The notes: generated by a model not told the origin, from the letters alone. Positions 1 to 7,611 are shown, counted from the stretch's first letter. The stretch is 14,016 bases of DNA from UBA5359 sp002410925 [NCBI: bacterium UBP13_UBA5359] (GCA_002410925.1 DHPR01000002.1:1-14016); one strand, 5' to 3'. Made by a program: numbers and translations.

Positions 1-1
1 C

Positions 2-628
2 GCCTTTAGCACTGGGCTCCTAGAGGATTTTGACGCTGTAAACCAAAAAACAATATCACTCAGGCGTAAATCATTGAATATTCATTCAAATGATTTAGTA
101 ATAGGATTTGTTGGCAGGATAGCTAAGGTAAAAGGTCTAGATGTTTTATTAAAGGCTGTTAGTAAACTTAACAGATCTGATATTAAGGTTATTTTATCTG
201 GGCCGGATTTTGGGGCAATGGAAGCCCTTAAGGAGTTAGCTGTTATCGTAGGTATTGCTGATAAGGTGCATTTCTTAGGTTCTCAGAGTAAAAAAAACCT
301 TCCTTATATATTTCATATGTGTGATATTTTAACGCTTCCTTCTTATGGAGGAGAATCTTTTGGTATAACGCTTATAGAGGCCATGGCCTGCAGAAAACCT
401 GTCATCGGTTCTGCAACGGGTGGGATACCAGAATTAATTAATGATGGTATGAATGGCTTTATTTTTAAAGTTGGATCTGTTGATCAACTTGCAGAGAAGA
501 TTAATACCCTATCTAGAGATCCTAAAGCTCGCACTGTTATGGGATCTAACGGAAGATCTATGGTTGAGGCTTGCTATACTTGGGATATTGTTGCAGATAA
601 ATATATGTCCCTATTTCATGGTCAGTGA
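2..628 (+). CDS. Glycosyltransferase family 4 (GT-B), 3' part only
   Basis: The reading frame is open to the left edge of the window, so the N-terminal domain and start codon are missing; about 208 codons remain. What is seen is the C-terminal Rossmann half of a GT-B enzyme. It has the donor-domain opening 'VIGFVGRIAKVKGLDVLLKA', a central 'VHFLGSQSKKNLPYIFHMCD' stretch, and the family's E-x7-E signature in 'GGESFGITLIEAMA' (Glu codons at 353 and 377), followed by 'GSATGGIPELI'. In GT4 enzymes these glutamates contact the nucleotide-sugar donor, so the protein probably moves a sugar onto a lipid or glycan acceptor at the cytoplasmic face of the membrane. A GT2 gene starts 19 nt after its stop. 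The DNA is AT-rich like the next two genes. The sugar and acceptor cannot be read from the sequence. Confidence 0.9.
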   Translation, partial: AFSTGLLEDFDAVNQKTISLRRKSLNIHSNDLVIGFVGRIAKVKGLDVLLKAVSKLNRSDIKVILSGPDFGAMEALKELAVIVGIADKVHFLGSQSKKNLPYIFHMCDILTLPSYGGESFGITLIEAMACRKPVIGSATGGIPELINDGMNGFIFKVGSVDQLAEKINTLSRDPKARTVMGSNGRSMVEACYTWDIVADKYMSLFHGQ

Positions 629-647
629 ATTAAGGAGAATCTATCAA

Positions 648-1628
648 ATGAATGTTTCAATAATAACAACGGTTTTAAATGAAGCGGATAATATCGAAAG
701 GTTTTTGTGTTCAGTTTTAGCGCAGACACTAATGCCGTATGAGATTATAGTCGTTGATGGCGGATCGACCGATGGAACCGTTGATATTATTTCTGATCTG
801 GCTGCTAAACATAGCAATCTAAAATTAATTGTAATTAAAGGAGCTAACCGTTCTATGGGGCGTAATGCGGCAATAGATAATTCACTAAGCGATATAATCG
901 TTTGTGTTGATGCCGGCTGCTACTTTATGCCTGATTGGCTTGAAAATTTACTAAAGCCGCTTAGAGATGATTGTGTCGGGCTTGCTTTCGGCCTTTGTAC
1001 AGCTCAGACTCGTAATATTTTTCAAGAGTGTTTATCTGTTTTTGGCGCACCTCGTTCTGAAGATATCGATGCCAATACATTTTTACCATCAAGCCGGTCT
1101 ATCGCTTTTCGTAAGGAATACTGGAAGAAGGCTGGCGGTTATCCGGAGCAATACTATAAAAATGAAGATACTCCGTTTGATATAGCCTTAAAGAAGGTAG
1201 GATGCCATTTTGCTCTAGCAAAAGAAGCAAAATTTCTATGGGAGCCTAGATGTAATTTCCAAGAGTTGTTTCGGCAGCAATATAATTATGCGGTGGGTGA
1301 TGGTGAAGGCAGAATTCTTTTTCCTGTCTATTGGAAAACTTCTGCTTTTTATCTTGGCATTTTGCTATTAATTAGTATTATTTTAATGCAAAAGATGTGT
1401 TTTTTTCTATTGGTACCTTTGATAATCATAATAGGTTACCATTTTAGATACTTTTATATTGGGAAGAAACGCTTAGGGAAAAAGAATATATTTTGGCCGA
1501 TGCTAAAAGTTATAACGGGTATGGATTTAGGAAATGTATTGGGATTCTGGAAAGGGTATATCTGGTCGATTGTAAATAGGCGTTCCTTTTGTAATATGAA
1601 AGATCGAATACAAGACATTGGGCGATAA
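648..1628 (+). CDS. Glycosyltransferase family 2 with C-terminal membrane segments
   Basis: A GT-A fold glycosyltransferase of 326 aa. The ATG at 648 is chosen because AAGGAG lies 10 nt upstream and the family's first beta strand starts at residue 3 ('VSIITTVLNEADNI'). The open frame extends further upstream only by overlapping the previous gene. The donor-binding motif 'VVDGGSTDGT' is at residues 35-44 (Asp37, Asp42). The usual DXD is replaced by 'VDAG', a variant known in this family. A later 'NEDTPF' acidic motif and 'RQQYNYAVGDG' occupy the catalytic-base and QxxRW-like positions. Two hydrophobic segments (about residues 232-248 and 251-267) would anchor it to the membrane. The tail is basic. 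It sits between two GT4 genes, which suggests shared assembly of one polysaccharide or glycolipid. The specificity is unknown. Confidence 0.9.
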   Translation: MNVSIITTVLNEADNIERFLCSVLAQTLMPYEIIVVDGGSTDGTVDIISDLAAKHSNLKLIVIKGANRSMGRNAAIDNSLSDIIVCVDAGCYFMPDWLENLLKPLRDDCVGLAFGLCTAQTRNIFQECLSVFGAPRSEDIDANTFLPSSRSIAFRKEYWKKAGGYPEQYYKNEDTPFDIALKKVGCHFALAKEAKFLWEPRCNFQELFRQQYNYAVGDGEGRILFPVYWKTSAFYLGILLLISIILMQKMCFFLLVPLIIIIGYHFRYFYIGKKRLGKKNIFWPMLKVITGMDLGNVLGFWKGYIWSIVNRRSFCNMKDRIQDIGR

Positions 1629-1629
1629 T

Positions 1630-2715
1630 ATGCATATTGGACATATAACCACAGATTATCTACCTATTACCGGTGGTGCGGAAGCTTATGTGAATGATCT
1701 GATTAATATTCTGCAGCCGGCTGAGCAGATGATATATCAGCTTGATACCGGTATAGTGGCTAATAACATTAGGCCGGTATGGCATCTGCCTGAAGGAATA
1801 CGCAGGCGCCCTATCGATGTTTGGCTGTATGGACTCTTTCTTATGCGATACATTAAGGAATTGAAGCATCAGGATGCGTTGATTGTTCATTATGGGCTGT
1901 ATTATCCTTTATTATCATGGCATAGCAAATCAGTAGTGGTTTCCCACGGAGTGGAATGGATAGTTCCTCCGAATACTATCTCACATTGCATTAGAAGGTG
2001 GGCTGCCAAAAAGGCATTTAAGAGTGCATACAGGTTAGTGGCAAATGATAGTGATTTTTATCGCCAAATGGGATTAAATATTGCTCCGGGTGAATTATTA
2101 TTTCAAGAGGTTGCTCCCGGTCGCTGGTTTATTCCTAATTGCGTGGATACCAATATATTCAAACCCACTGTAATAATGCCGGAATTAAAGAGTATAAAAG
2201 CTATTCTTCTGCCTAGAAATATACATCCCCGCAGGGGGATCCATTTGGCCATAAGGGCATTGCCTAGGATGCTTCAAGTGCATCCTGAATTAAAGCTGGT
2301 AGTAGCCGGGCAGTTTGTTGATCATGCTTATCGAGTGGAGATAGCACATATTATAGATGAATTGAAGTTGCATGATAGCATAATATTTTTGGGTAGTATT
2401 CCCAGGCAGGATATGCCTTCTCTCTATTCATCAGCTCTATTGACTGTAGTGCCAAGTATCTTGGGAGAAGGAACATCGCTTGCTGCTTTGGAAAGTATGG
2501 CCTGTGGTACACCGACTATATCTACCAGCATAGGCGGCTTGGCAGATCTTCCTACAGAGAAATGCTTGCTGGATGAACGGTCTTTGGCGGAAGTAGTTGT
2601 AGATGTTCTGCAGCGTAGGGATGAAGTGGCAAAATGCCAGAAAGAGATAGTGAGACAGCACTTCAGTATATCTAATTGGAGAAACGCATGGCGAAGAGTT
2701 TTAGGATTAGATTAA
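1630..2715 (+). CDS. Glycosyltransferase family 4 (GT-B)
   Basis: A full-length GT-B glycosyltransferase of 361 aa. I chose the ATG at 1630 because it gives the family's typical first strand ('MHIGHITTDYLPITGGAE', with the glycine-rich acceptor-side loop). An in-frame TTG at 1618 would overlap the previous gene by 11 nt. The Shine-Dalgarno is weak (GGGCGA), so translational coupling to the gene ending at 1628 is likely. The C-terminal donor domain shows 'RGIHLAIRALPRML', 'FLGSIPRQDMPSLYSSA' and an E-x7-E pair at Glu280/Glu288 ('GEGTSLAALESMACGTP'). It should transfer a sugar from a nucleotide donor while building the same glycan as the two upstream enzymes. Its stop codon lies inside a 28-nt perfect palindrome, so it appears to be the last gene of the glycosyltransferase operon. 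Donor and acceptor are not identifiable. Confidence 0.9.
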   Translation: MHIGHITTDYLPITGGAEAYVNDLINILQPAEQMIYQLDTGIVANNIRPVWHLPEGIRRRPIDVWLYGLFLMRYIKELKHQDALIVHYGLYYPLLSWHSKSVVVSHGVEWIVPPNTISHCIRRWAAKKAFKSAYRLVANDSDFYRQMGLNIAPGELLFQEVAPGRWFIPNCVDTNIFKPTVIMPELKSIKAILLPRNIHPRRGIHLAIRALPRMLQVHPELKLVVAGQFVDHAYRVEIAHIIDELKLHDSIIFLGSIPRQDMPSLYSSALLTVVPSILGEGTSLAALESMACGTPTISTSIGGLADLPTEKCLLDERSLAEVVVDVLQRRDEVAKCQKEIVRQHFSISNWRNAWRRVLGLD

Positions 2716-2767
2716 TATTAATCTAATCCTGCGTATTGTATATGTGAAGAAAAAGACGCTTTTTTTT
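2703..2767 (+). terminator. 28-nt perfect palindrome plus T8 tract, likely end of the glycosyltransferase operon
   Basis: Positions 2703-2730 equal their own reverse complement over all 28 bases, with arms AGGATTAGATTAAT and ATTAATCTAATCCT, and they include the stop codon of the GT4 gene. No T run follows directly. A second short structure, AAAAAG (2750-2755) with a 3-nt loop and CTTTTT, runs into eight Ts at 2760-2767. GCGT (2731-2734) could also pair with ACGC (2756-2759) just before those Ts. Together this looks like a transcription end, although the stems are AT-rich. The palindrome could instead be a DNA-binding site. Confidence 0.5.
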
Positions 2768-2991
2768 ACCGGTCTTGTTTACAATGTCGATAACCAAGCT
2801 GCAGGATAGCGCTTTGCCGTAAATCTCTGCGACCTTGCTTATGGCTTTCAGGCTTTTTGCATTTTCTATTTTTGTGTTTATAATGATGATAATATTAATG
2901 GTTATTGGCCTCTAACTCATTAGGATTGATTTCAAAATGAGGGTTTATTGTTTATAGAGTCTTAAAATAGCCAGCGTAGGAGTTATTGAAT
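2716..2991. other. Intergenic region of 276 nt between the glycosyltransferases and the first DUF362 gene
   Basis: I see no complete gene here. The left end carries the palindrome and T tract. On the minus strand the frame 2911 to 2723 is open for 62 codons. It encodes a protein-like stretch including 'KIENAKSLKAISKVAEIYGK' and ends inside the palindrome, but it has no ATG or GTG start and its only TTG is internal. It may be a gene remnant or chance. A weak promoter candidate, TTCAAA (2931-2936), 16 nt, TATAGA (2953-2958), lies upstream of the next gene and would suit an operon that starts here. Base composition changes from AT-rich to more GC-rich across this gap. Confidence 0.4.
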
Positions 2992-4074
2992 ATGGCGTGC
3001 TCAAAAGTTACTGTCATAAAGACCAGCCCGGAAAGTATTCTAACCGATATATCCTCCATGATGAAGACGGCAGATATGGAACAGGCTCTGGATAAAAACG
3101 CCGTTACGATACTCAAGGATAATATCTCCTGGCACTTTCCCTATTTAAGCGCTAATACCACCCCCTGGCAATTGGAGGGGACCATTCTGGCGCTGAAGGA
3201 GGCGGGCTATAAGGATATAGTATCGGTACACAACAACACGGTGGTCACCAATCCTTACAAGGGAGAGGAGCTCAACCGGCTGGCTCCGCTGTATAAAAAA
3301 TACGGCATAGAGGAGCTTTACAACTTTATCCCGGAAGATATCAACTGGATTGCCTACGAGCCCAAGGCTGAAATGCGTGTGCTGCACAAAGTGTTCCCTG
3401 AAGGTATTATGATACCGGAATACTTTATCGGCAAGAATGTCATCCACCTGCCAACGGTTAAGACGCATATCTACACTACCACCACCGGCGCCATGAAGAA
3501 TGCCTTCGGCGGACTACTCAATACCAGGCGCCATTATACGCACAGTGTTATCCACGAAACGCTGTGCGATTTGCTGGCTATTCAGCAGGAGATACACAGC
3601 GGTATCTTTGCTGTCATGGACGGCACCATCTGTGGTAGCGGTCCCGGACCCCGGACGATGATACCGCATGAAAAGGATTATATGCTGGCCTCTTCCGACA
3701 GTGTGGCCATTGATGCCGTAGCCGCAAAAATGATGGGGTTTGACCCCATGACCATTCCCTACATACGCATGGCGCATGAGAGCGGATTGGGTACTGGGGT
3801 TATAGAGGAAATTGAGATAGCGGGCGAGGACATATCCGGCATCGATTTTAAGTTCAGCGTTGGCGATAATACGGCCAGCAAGGTAGGGGATCTCTGCTGG
3901 TTTGGGCCGTTGAAGGGATTGCAGCGCCTCTTCTTTCATACTCCGCTGGTGAATATATTCATCTTCGGCTCCTTCTTCTATCATGACTATATTTGGTGGC
4001 CGTTGAAGGGCAAGCGCATTCAGCGCCGACGTGTGGCCTCTACCAAATGGGGCAGACTTTTTGAGAAGTATTAG
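2992..4074 (+). CDS. DUF362 domain protein, first tandem copy
   Basis: A 360-aa DUF362 protein. The ATG at 2992 is preferred over the in-frame TTG at 2986, because AGGAG (2978-2982) is 9 nt from the ATG and only 3 nt from the TTG. Family hallmarks are 'LPTVKTH' (residues 153-159), 'GAMKNAFGGL', 'MDGT' (209-212) followed by a glycine-rich 'GSGPGPR', and 'ASSDSVAIDAVAAKMMGFDP'. Many DUF362 proteins carry a ferredoxin module with two 4Fe-4S clusters. None is present here, so it is the domain-only form. The C-terminus has a hydrophobic aromatic stretch ('LVNIFIFGSFFYHDYIWWPL') followed by a basic patch, which suggests membrane association. DUF362 has no firm biochemical role. A paralogue follows 75 nt downstream and a flavoprotein after that. 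Identity as DUF362 is secure; function is not known. Confidence 0.85.
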   Translation: MACSKVTVIKTSPESILTDISSMMKTADMEQALDKNAVTILKDNISWHFPYLSANTTPWQLEGTILALKEAGYKDIVSVHNNTVVTNPYKGEELNRLAPLYKKYGIEELYNFIPEDINWIAYEPKAEMRVLHKVFPEGIMIPEYFIGKNVIHLPTVKTHIYTTTTGAMKNAFGGLLNTRRHYTHSVIHETLCDLLAIQQEIHSGIFAVMDGTICGSGPGPRTMIPHEKDYMLASSDSVAIDAVAAKMMGFDPMTIPYIRMAHESGLGTGVIEEIEIAGEDISGIDFKFSVGDNTASKVGDLCWFGPLKGLQRLFFHTPLVNIFIFGSFFYHDYIWWPLKGKRIQRRRVASTKWGRLFEKY

Positions 4075-4091
4075 AGATGGGAAGGTTCTCT

Positions 4092-4172
4092 ATGAGAGAA
4101 TTGCCTGATCGTATACAAAAAATTAACCGATGGCTGGAAAAGGCGGGGCATGGCTACAAAACTGGCAATTAA
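4092..4172 (+). CDS. Possible 26-aa small ORF overlapping the second DUF362 start
   Basis: Between the two DUF362 genes, an ATG at 4092 with GAAGG 6 nt upstream opens a 26-codon frame starting 'MRELPDRIQKINRWLEKAGH' and ending at TAA 4170-4172. An earlier in-frame ATG lies at 4077. The frame overlaps the first 23 nt of the next gene, and its stop codon falls at the first heptamer of the repeat there. It could be a leader peptide that couples translation. It could also be the displaced original 5' end of the DUF362 gene, shifted out of frame by a 7- or 14-nt repeat change, or it could be chance. I recognise no family. Confidence 0.25.
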   Translation: MRELPDRIQKINRWLEKAGHGYKTGN

Positions 4173-5259
4173 CAACCAACAACCAACAACTGCGTCTGAA
4201 GAGCGCAGCATAGTAGCTGTCTATGATGTGAATTCCGGAAAGGAGCAAGATTGCCATCAGAGTATCCTGGAGGCCGTGGCTCAGGCGATGGAGTCGGCCT
4301 GCTGGCGTGAATTCATAACGCCAAAAGCGGATGTATCCTTGAAAGTCAATTTGGGATGGGATTGTTTTATGCCTGGAGCGGTTACCTCTCCCTGGGTTCT
4401 GGAGGGTGTGGTAAGGGTCATTCGGGATTATGCCGGGCGCATATACGTGGTGGAATCAGATCAGGTTCTGGTAAGTGCGGACAAGGCATTGCAATGCAGC
4501 GGCATAGGCGAGATGTGCCGCCTGCTGGGAGTGGAATGGGTTAATATGAGCCGTTTGCAGGAGAGGGCGGTATCGCTTGAAGAGGGATATATATTCAAAA
4601 GCGTAATGGTGCCGGAAATCCTGTTGCGTACAGAGGTTATAACTATTCCTGTAATGAAAACGCATAACAAGACAGTGATCACCGGTTCATTGAAGAATCA
4701 GTGGGGGTGCATAGGCAAGCTGCGGCATAATTATCATCCGGTGGTGCATCAGGCCATTGCCGATGTCAATCGGGCGGTGCACCCGCGTTTTGCCGTCATG
4801 GACGGCACCGTAGGCATGGAAGGTAATGCACCCAAATCAGGAAGGCCGCGTATAGCCGATTTAATTCTGGCCTCCGGCGATCTGGTGGCTCTGGATACGG
4901 TGCAGAGTTTAATAACAGGTTTTGATCCCGGCGCTGTAAAGCATCTGGAGTTCTCTTCTGCGGCCGGATTAGGGGCAAATAAGCTTGAAAGCATCGAGAT
5001 AAGGGGCAGAAACATCGATGGCTTGAATCTGGCCTTTATGCCTGCCGTTGATAATCTGGTATCCAGAGTGGAAGTGATGCTGCGTTCATCCATATGGCGC
5101 AGGCTTGTCTTTGATACCGGGCTCTTCGATTTTTTCTGCTGGGGCGCTAATATCTGGTATGCAATCTGGCTTGCCTTGCATGGGCATGCTCTGCGAAAGA
5201 TTGCTATGGATAGCCCGTATGGACGGCAATGGCGCGGTAAGGGGAGAGATAGCGGATGA
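4150..5259 (+). CDS. DUF362 domain protein, second tandem copy
   Basis: A 369-aa paralogue of the preceding gene. It contains 'VMKTHNKTVITGSLKNQWG', 'VMDGTVGMEGNAPKSGRP', 'LASGDLVALDTVQSLITGFD' and 'SSAAGLGA', the DUF362 pattern in the same order as its neighbour, again with no ferredoxin cysteines. The C-terminus repeats the neighbour's layout: an aromatic, hydrophobic stretch ('FDFFCWGANIWYAIWLALHG') and then basic residues. Conserved sequence begins near residue 19 ('RSIVAVYD'). The residues before it ('INNQQPTT') are encoded by a heptanucleotide repeat at 4168-4190, so the N-terminus is repeat-derived. The start at 4150 has only a moderate Shine-Dalgarno (AAGGCGGGG). Its stop overlaps the start of the FAD oxidoreductase (ATGA), which implies coupled expression. 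The two copies may form a heterodimer or act in sequence; the reaction is unknown. Confidence 0.85.
   Translation: MATKLAINNQQPTTASEERSIVAVYDVNSGKEQDCHQSILEAVAQAMESACWREFITPKADVSLKVNLGWDCFMPGAVTSPWVLEGVVRVIRDYAGRIYVVESDQVLVSADKALQCSGIGEMCRLLGVEWVNMSRLQERAVSLEEGYIFKSVMVPEILLRTEVITIPVMKTHNKTVITGSLKNQWGCIGKLRHNYHPVVHQAIADVNRAVHPRFAVMDGTVGMEGNAPKSGRPRIADLILASGDLVALDTVQSLITGFDPGAVKHLEFSSAAGLGANKLESIEIRGRNIDGLNLAFMPAVDNLVSRVEVMLRSSIWRRLVFDTGLFDFFCWGANIWYAIWLALHGHALRKIAMDSPYGRQWRGKGRDSG
4168..4210 (+). repeat. Heptanucleotide repeat copy A with 3' flank
   Basis: ATT (4168-4170) is followed by heptamer units in AACCAAC register (4171-4190), coding for I-N-N-Q-Q-P-T-T at codons 7-14 of the second DUF362 gene. 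The following flank contains AAGAGCGCAG (4199-4208), which is also present downstream of copy D at almost the same distance (31 versus 30 nt from the ATT). Confidence 0.75.
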
Positions 5260-6578
5260 ATGATGTCCTGGTTATAGGAGGAGGCATAGCAGGGTTGGCA
5301 GCGGCTATGGAACTTGCCGAGCAGGGGTATTCAGTTGTAGTGTATGAGAAGGAGCCTGTTTTGGGCGGATTGGCAGCTGCCGTTGAATTTGATGGTCGTA
5401 TCATCGATAAGTACTATCATTTTCTCTGTGGCGGTGATGATGACTGGGTGAAACTCTGTCGGCGGCTGGGAATAGAAGACCGGCTTGAATGGAGGGCTTC
5501 GCATACCAGCATCTTTTACAACGGCAGGTTATATCCCTTTGCCACTGCGCTTGACCTGCTCTGCTTCAGTCCGGTTGATATTCTTGGCCGCATAAGGATT
5601 GGAATAAATGCTCTTTCTTCCAGATTTATAGATGATTGGAGAGGGCTGGACGGCATCACTGCTAAAGAATGGCTTATCTCGCGTATGGGATTGCAGACGT
5701 ATGAAGTAATCTGGGAGCCCTTGCTGAGGATCAAATTTGGACATTGCCATGAACAAATTTCAGCAGCCTGGATCTGGCATCGTATATTTCGTTTGGCGGA
5801 GTCCAGAAAGGGAATTTTTAAGTATGAAAGGCTCGGATATTTGCAAGGCGGCATGCAGACTCTCTGGCGGGCGCTTCTATCTCGTATAGAAAGTCTGGGC
5901 GGAAAGGTAATTACCGGAGCGGCGGTTGATGGTATAATAGCTGATGGCGACAGGGTGGCTGGCGTTATTGTCGGTAAAGAAGTGGTATCTGCCCGGGCGG
6001 TGCTGTCGGCTGTTCCGTTGCCCGTACTGGCAGGGCTGTTGCCGGCCGGTCAGAGGGAGTTTGCGGATAAGCTGTGCGCTATAGATTTTATTGGCGTTGT
6101 TTGTGCTGTGTTGAAGATAAAAGGCAGATTGACGGATAGCTTCTGGATAAATACCAATGATCCCGGGATAGCTTTTAATGGCTTTATCGAATATTCCAAT
6201 CTCAATCCCGGATTCTTTGGCGATGGTTCGGGCGCTGTATATGTGCCTTTTTATCTTGAGGCTGATTCTGATCGCTTCAACAGAAGCGATAAATCGCTGA
6301 TTGAAGAGTACGTTGGGGCGTTGGGCAGAGTGCGGCCTGGTTTTAGCGCTGATGATGTGGAGGTGGCGGCGGTTTATCGTGACCGCTATGCGCAGGCGGT
6401 ATGCACTGCCGGCTTTGCCGGTAAAGTACCGCCGCATGCCGCTCCGCTGAAAGGCCTGTATCTGATAGATTCTACGCAGCTCTATCCTTCGGACAGGACG
6501 GTCAGCGGCACAATAGGGCTGGCCCATGATGCTGTGGCAATTATGAGCCGGTGGATGACTGAAGGAGGGATAGAATGA
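5256..6578 (+). CDS. FAD-dependent oxidoreductase, amine oxidase / protoporphyrinogen oxidase-like
   Basis: A 440-aa flavoprotein. The N-terminus holds the dinucleotide-binding fold: GxGxxG at residues 8-13 ('VIGGGIAGL'), the ribose-binding acidic residue Glu31 ('VVVYEKE'), then 'LGGLAAAVEFDGRIIDKYYH', typical of the amine-oxidase, phytoene-desaturase and UDP-galactopyranose-mutase superfamily. The C-terminus has a second FAD-contact segment ('LYLIDSTQLYPSDRTVSGTI'). It should bind FAD in the cytoplasm and oxidise, reduce or isomerise a substrate that is probably lipid or sugar linked. The start ATG overlaps the DUF362 stop and its own stop overlaps rmlB (ATGA at both ends), so all three are probably one transcript. 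A role with the DUF362 pair and the dTDP-sugar genes is inferred from context. A simple UDP-galactopyranose mutase is less likely, given the lack of close similarity outside the FAD motifs. Confidence 0.8.
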   Translation: MNDVLVIGGGIAGLAAAMELAEQGYSVVVYEKEPVLGGLAAAVEFDGRIIDKYYHFLCGGDDDWVKLCRRLGIEDRLEWRASHTSIFYNGRLYPFATALDLLCFSPVDILGRIRIGINALSSRFIDDWRGLDGITAKEWLISRMGLQTYEVIWEPLLRIKFGHCHEQISAAWIWHRIFRLAESRKGIFKYERLGYLQGGMQTLWRALLSRIESLGGKVITGAAVDGIIADGDRVAGVIVGKEVVSARAVLSAVPLPVLAGLLPAGQREFADKLCAIDFIGVVCAVLKIKGRLTDSFWINTNDPGIAFNGFIEYSNLNPGFFGDGSGAVYVPFYLEADSDRFNRSDKSLIEEYVGALGRVRPGFSADDVEVAAVYRDRYAQAVCTAGFAGKVPPHAAPLKGLYLIDSTQLYPSDRTVSGTIGLAHDAVAIMSRWMTEGGIE

Positions 6579-7579
6579 AGCTTCTGGTTACTGGCGGGGC
6601 TGGATTTATCGGCAGCAATTTCATCAGATACTATCTTGATGCCTATCCGCAGGATGAGATAGTGAATTTTGATGTGCTGACTTATGCCGGCAACCTGGAG
6701 AATCTGGCAGGTATAGATAAGAACGAGCGCTACGCCTTTATCAAGGGCGATATAACCGATGCGGCAGTTGTAGCCGCAGCCATGAGAGGTGTCGAGGCCG
6801 TAATCAATTTTGCGGCTGAATCTCATGTGGATCGCAGCATTGAGGAGCCGGAGGTATTCGTAACCACAAATACGATGGGTACGCAGATACTTCTGGAAGC
6901 GGCCAGGGCACAGGGTATCTGCAGGTATCTGCAGGTTTCTACGGATGAAGTATACGGCAGCCTGGGGCAGGAGGGATGCTTTACCGAAGAAACGCCGTTG
7001 GCGCCTAACAGCCCGTATTCGGCCAGCAAGGCCGGTGCTGATCTGCTGGTGAGAGCTTATTGTCATACTTTTGGCATGGATACGGTTATTACGCGCTGCT
7101 CCAATAATTACGGGCCTTACCAGTTCCCGGAAAAGCTTATTCCGCTGATGATTGCCAATGCTCTTGAGGATAAGCCGCTTCCGGTTTACGGAGATGGTCT
7201 GAACATCAGGGATTGGCTGTATGTTGAGGATCACTGCCGGGGAATAGATGCCGCTTTGCATAAGGGCAAGGCGGGAGAGGTGTATAACTTCGGCGGCGCC
7301 GGTGAGCGTTCCAATATTTGGATAGTCAAATCCATTCTGTCGTTGCTTGGCAAGCCTGAAAGTCTTATCAGCTATGTCAAGGATCGGCCGGGGCATGACA
7401 GACGTTACGCCATAGATTTCAGCAAGGCGGTTCGTGAGCTGGACTGGCGGCCTGAAACCGATCTTAACGAAGGGCTGCGTTGCACGGTGGCATGGTATTT
7501 GGATAACCGCGAATGGTGGGAGCGCGTGCGCAGTGGCGATTACCGGGAATACTACGCCAGGATGTATGGCAACCGATAA
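6575..7579 (+). CDS. rfbB: dTDP-glucose 4,6-dehydratase
   Basis: A 334-aa extended short-chain dehydrogenase (RmlB). It converts dTDP-D-glucose to dTDP-4-keto-6-deoxy-D-glucose using tightly bound NAD+. The NAD motif GxxGxxG is at residues 7-13 ('TGGAGFIGSNF'). The 'STDEVYG' segment gives the catalytic Asp124-Glu125 pair that distinguishes the dehydratase from epimerases, and 'YSASK' (148-152) supplies Tyr148 and Lys152. 'SNNYGPYQFPEKLIPLMI' and 'RDWLYVEDHCRGI' are also characteristic. Length is normal. It overlaps the FAD oxidoreductase stop (ATGA), and an RmlC-like cupin follows after 32 nt. Neither rmlA (dTDP-glucose synthesis) nor rmlD (rhamnose reductase) is in the window, so the end product may be rhamnose or another 6-deoxysugar. 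The stop codon sits within a degenerate heptamer copy (7571-7584). Confidence 0.93.
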   Translation: MKLLVTGGAGFIGSNFIRYYLDAYPQDEIVNFDVLTYAGNLENLAGIDKNERYAFIKGDITDAAVVAAAMRGVEAVINFAAESHVDRSIEEPEVFVTTNTMGTQILLEAARAQGICRYLQVSTDEVYGSLGQEGCFTEETPLAPNSPYSASKAGADLLVRAYCHTFGMDTVITRCSNNYGPYQFPEKLIPLMIANALEDKPLPVYGDGLNIRDWLYVEDHCRGIDAALHKGKAGEVYNFGGAGERSNIWIVKSILSLLGKPESLISYVKDRPGHDRRYAIDFSKAVRELDWRPETDLNEGLRCTVAWYLDNREWWERVRSGDYREYYARMYGNR

Positions 7580-7584
7580 CCGCG
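7571..7584 (+). repeat. Possible degenerate heptamer copy E
   Basis: Two units in the same register as the other copies, AACCGAT and AACCGCG, span the rmlB stop codon 28 nt upstream of the RmlC-like start. The C-to-T change in the first unit provides the stop TAA. With only two imperfect units it could be chance. Confidence 0.3.
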
Positions 7585-7611
7585 CCCACAGGGCGTATAG
7601 AGGAGGCTGTG

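Noticed and set aside
453-647. Longer N-terminus for the GT2 protein
   Set aside because: The extension lies inside the preceding GT4 gene, and the first conserved strand of GT2 begins at residue 3 after ATG 648, which has a good Shine-Dalgarno.
4168-4190. CRISPR-like array
   Set aside because: The repeat unit is only 7 nt with no spacers, the copies are scattered kilobases apart, and no cas gene is present. It is a microsatellite-like heptamer, not a CRISPR.
5256-6578. UDP-galactopyranose mutase assignment for the flavoprotein
   Set aside because: The FAD-binding motifs are shared with many families, and I cannot see mutase-specific conserved residues with confidence, so a general FAD oxidoreductase call is safer.
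6482-7396. Long open frame on the minus strand (304 codons) opposite rmlB, and another at 5877-6527
   Set aside because: They lie exactly opposite clearly conserved genes, show no recognisable domains, and have no upstream ribosome binding site in a sensible place. They are shadows of the codon structure of the + strand genes.
7513-7611. Longer N-terminus for the RmlC-like protein starting within rmlB
   Set aside because: The extra 33 codons overlap rmlB and do not resemble the family, while ATG 7612 has AGGAGG 5 nt upstream.
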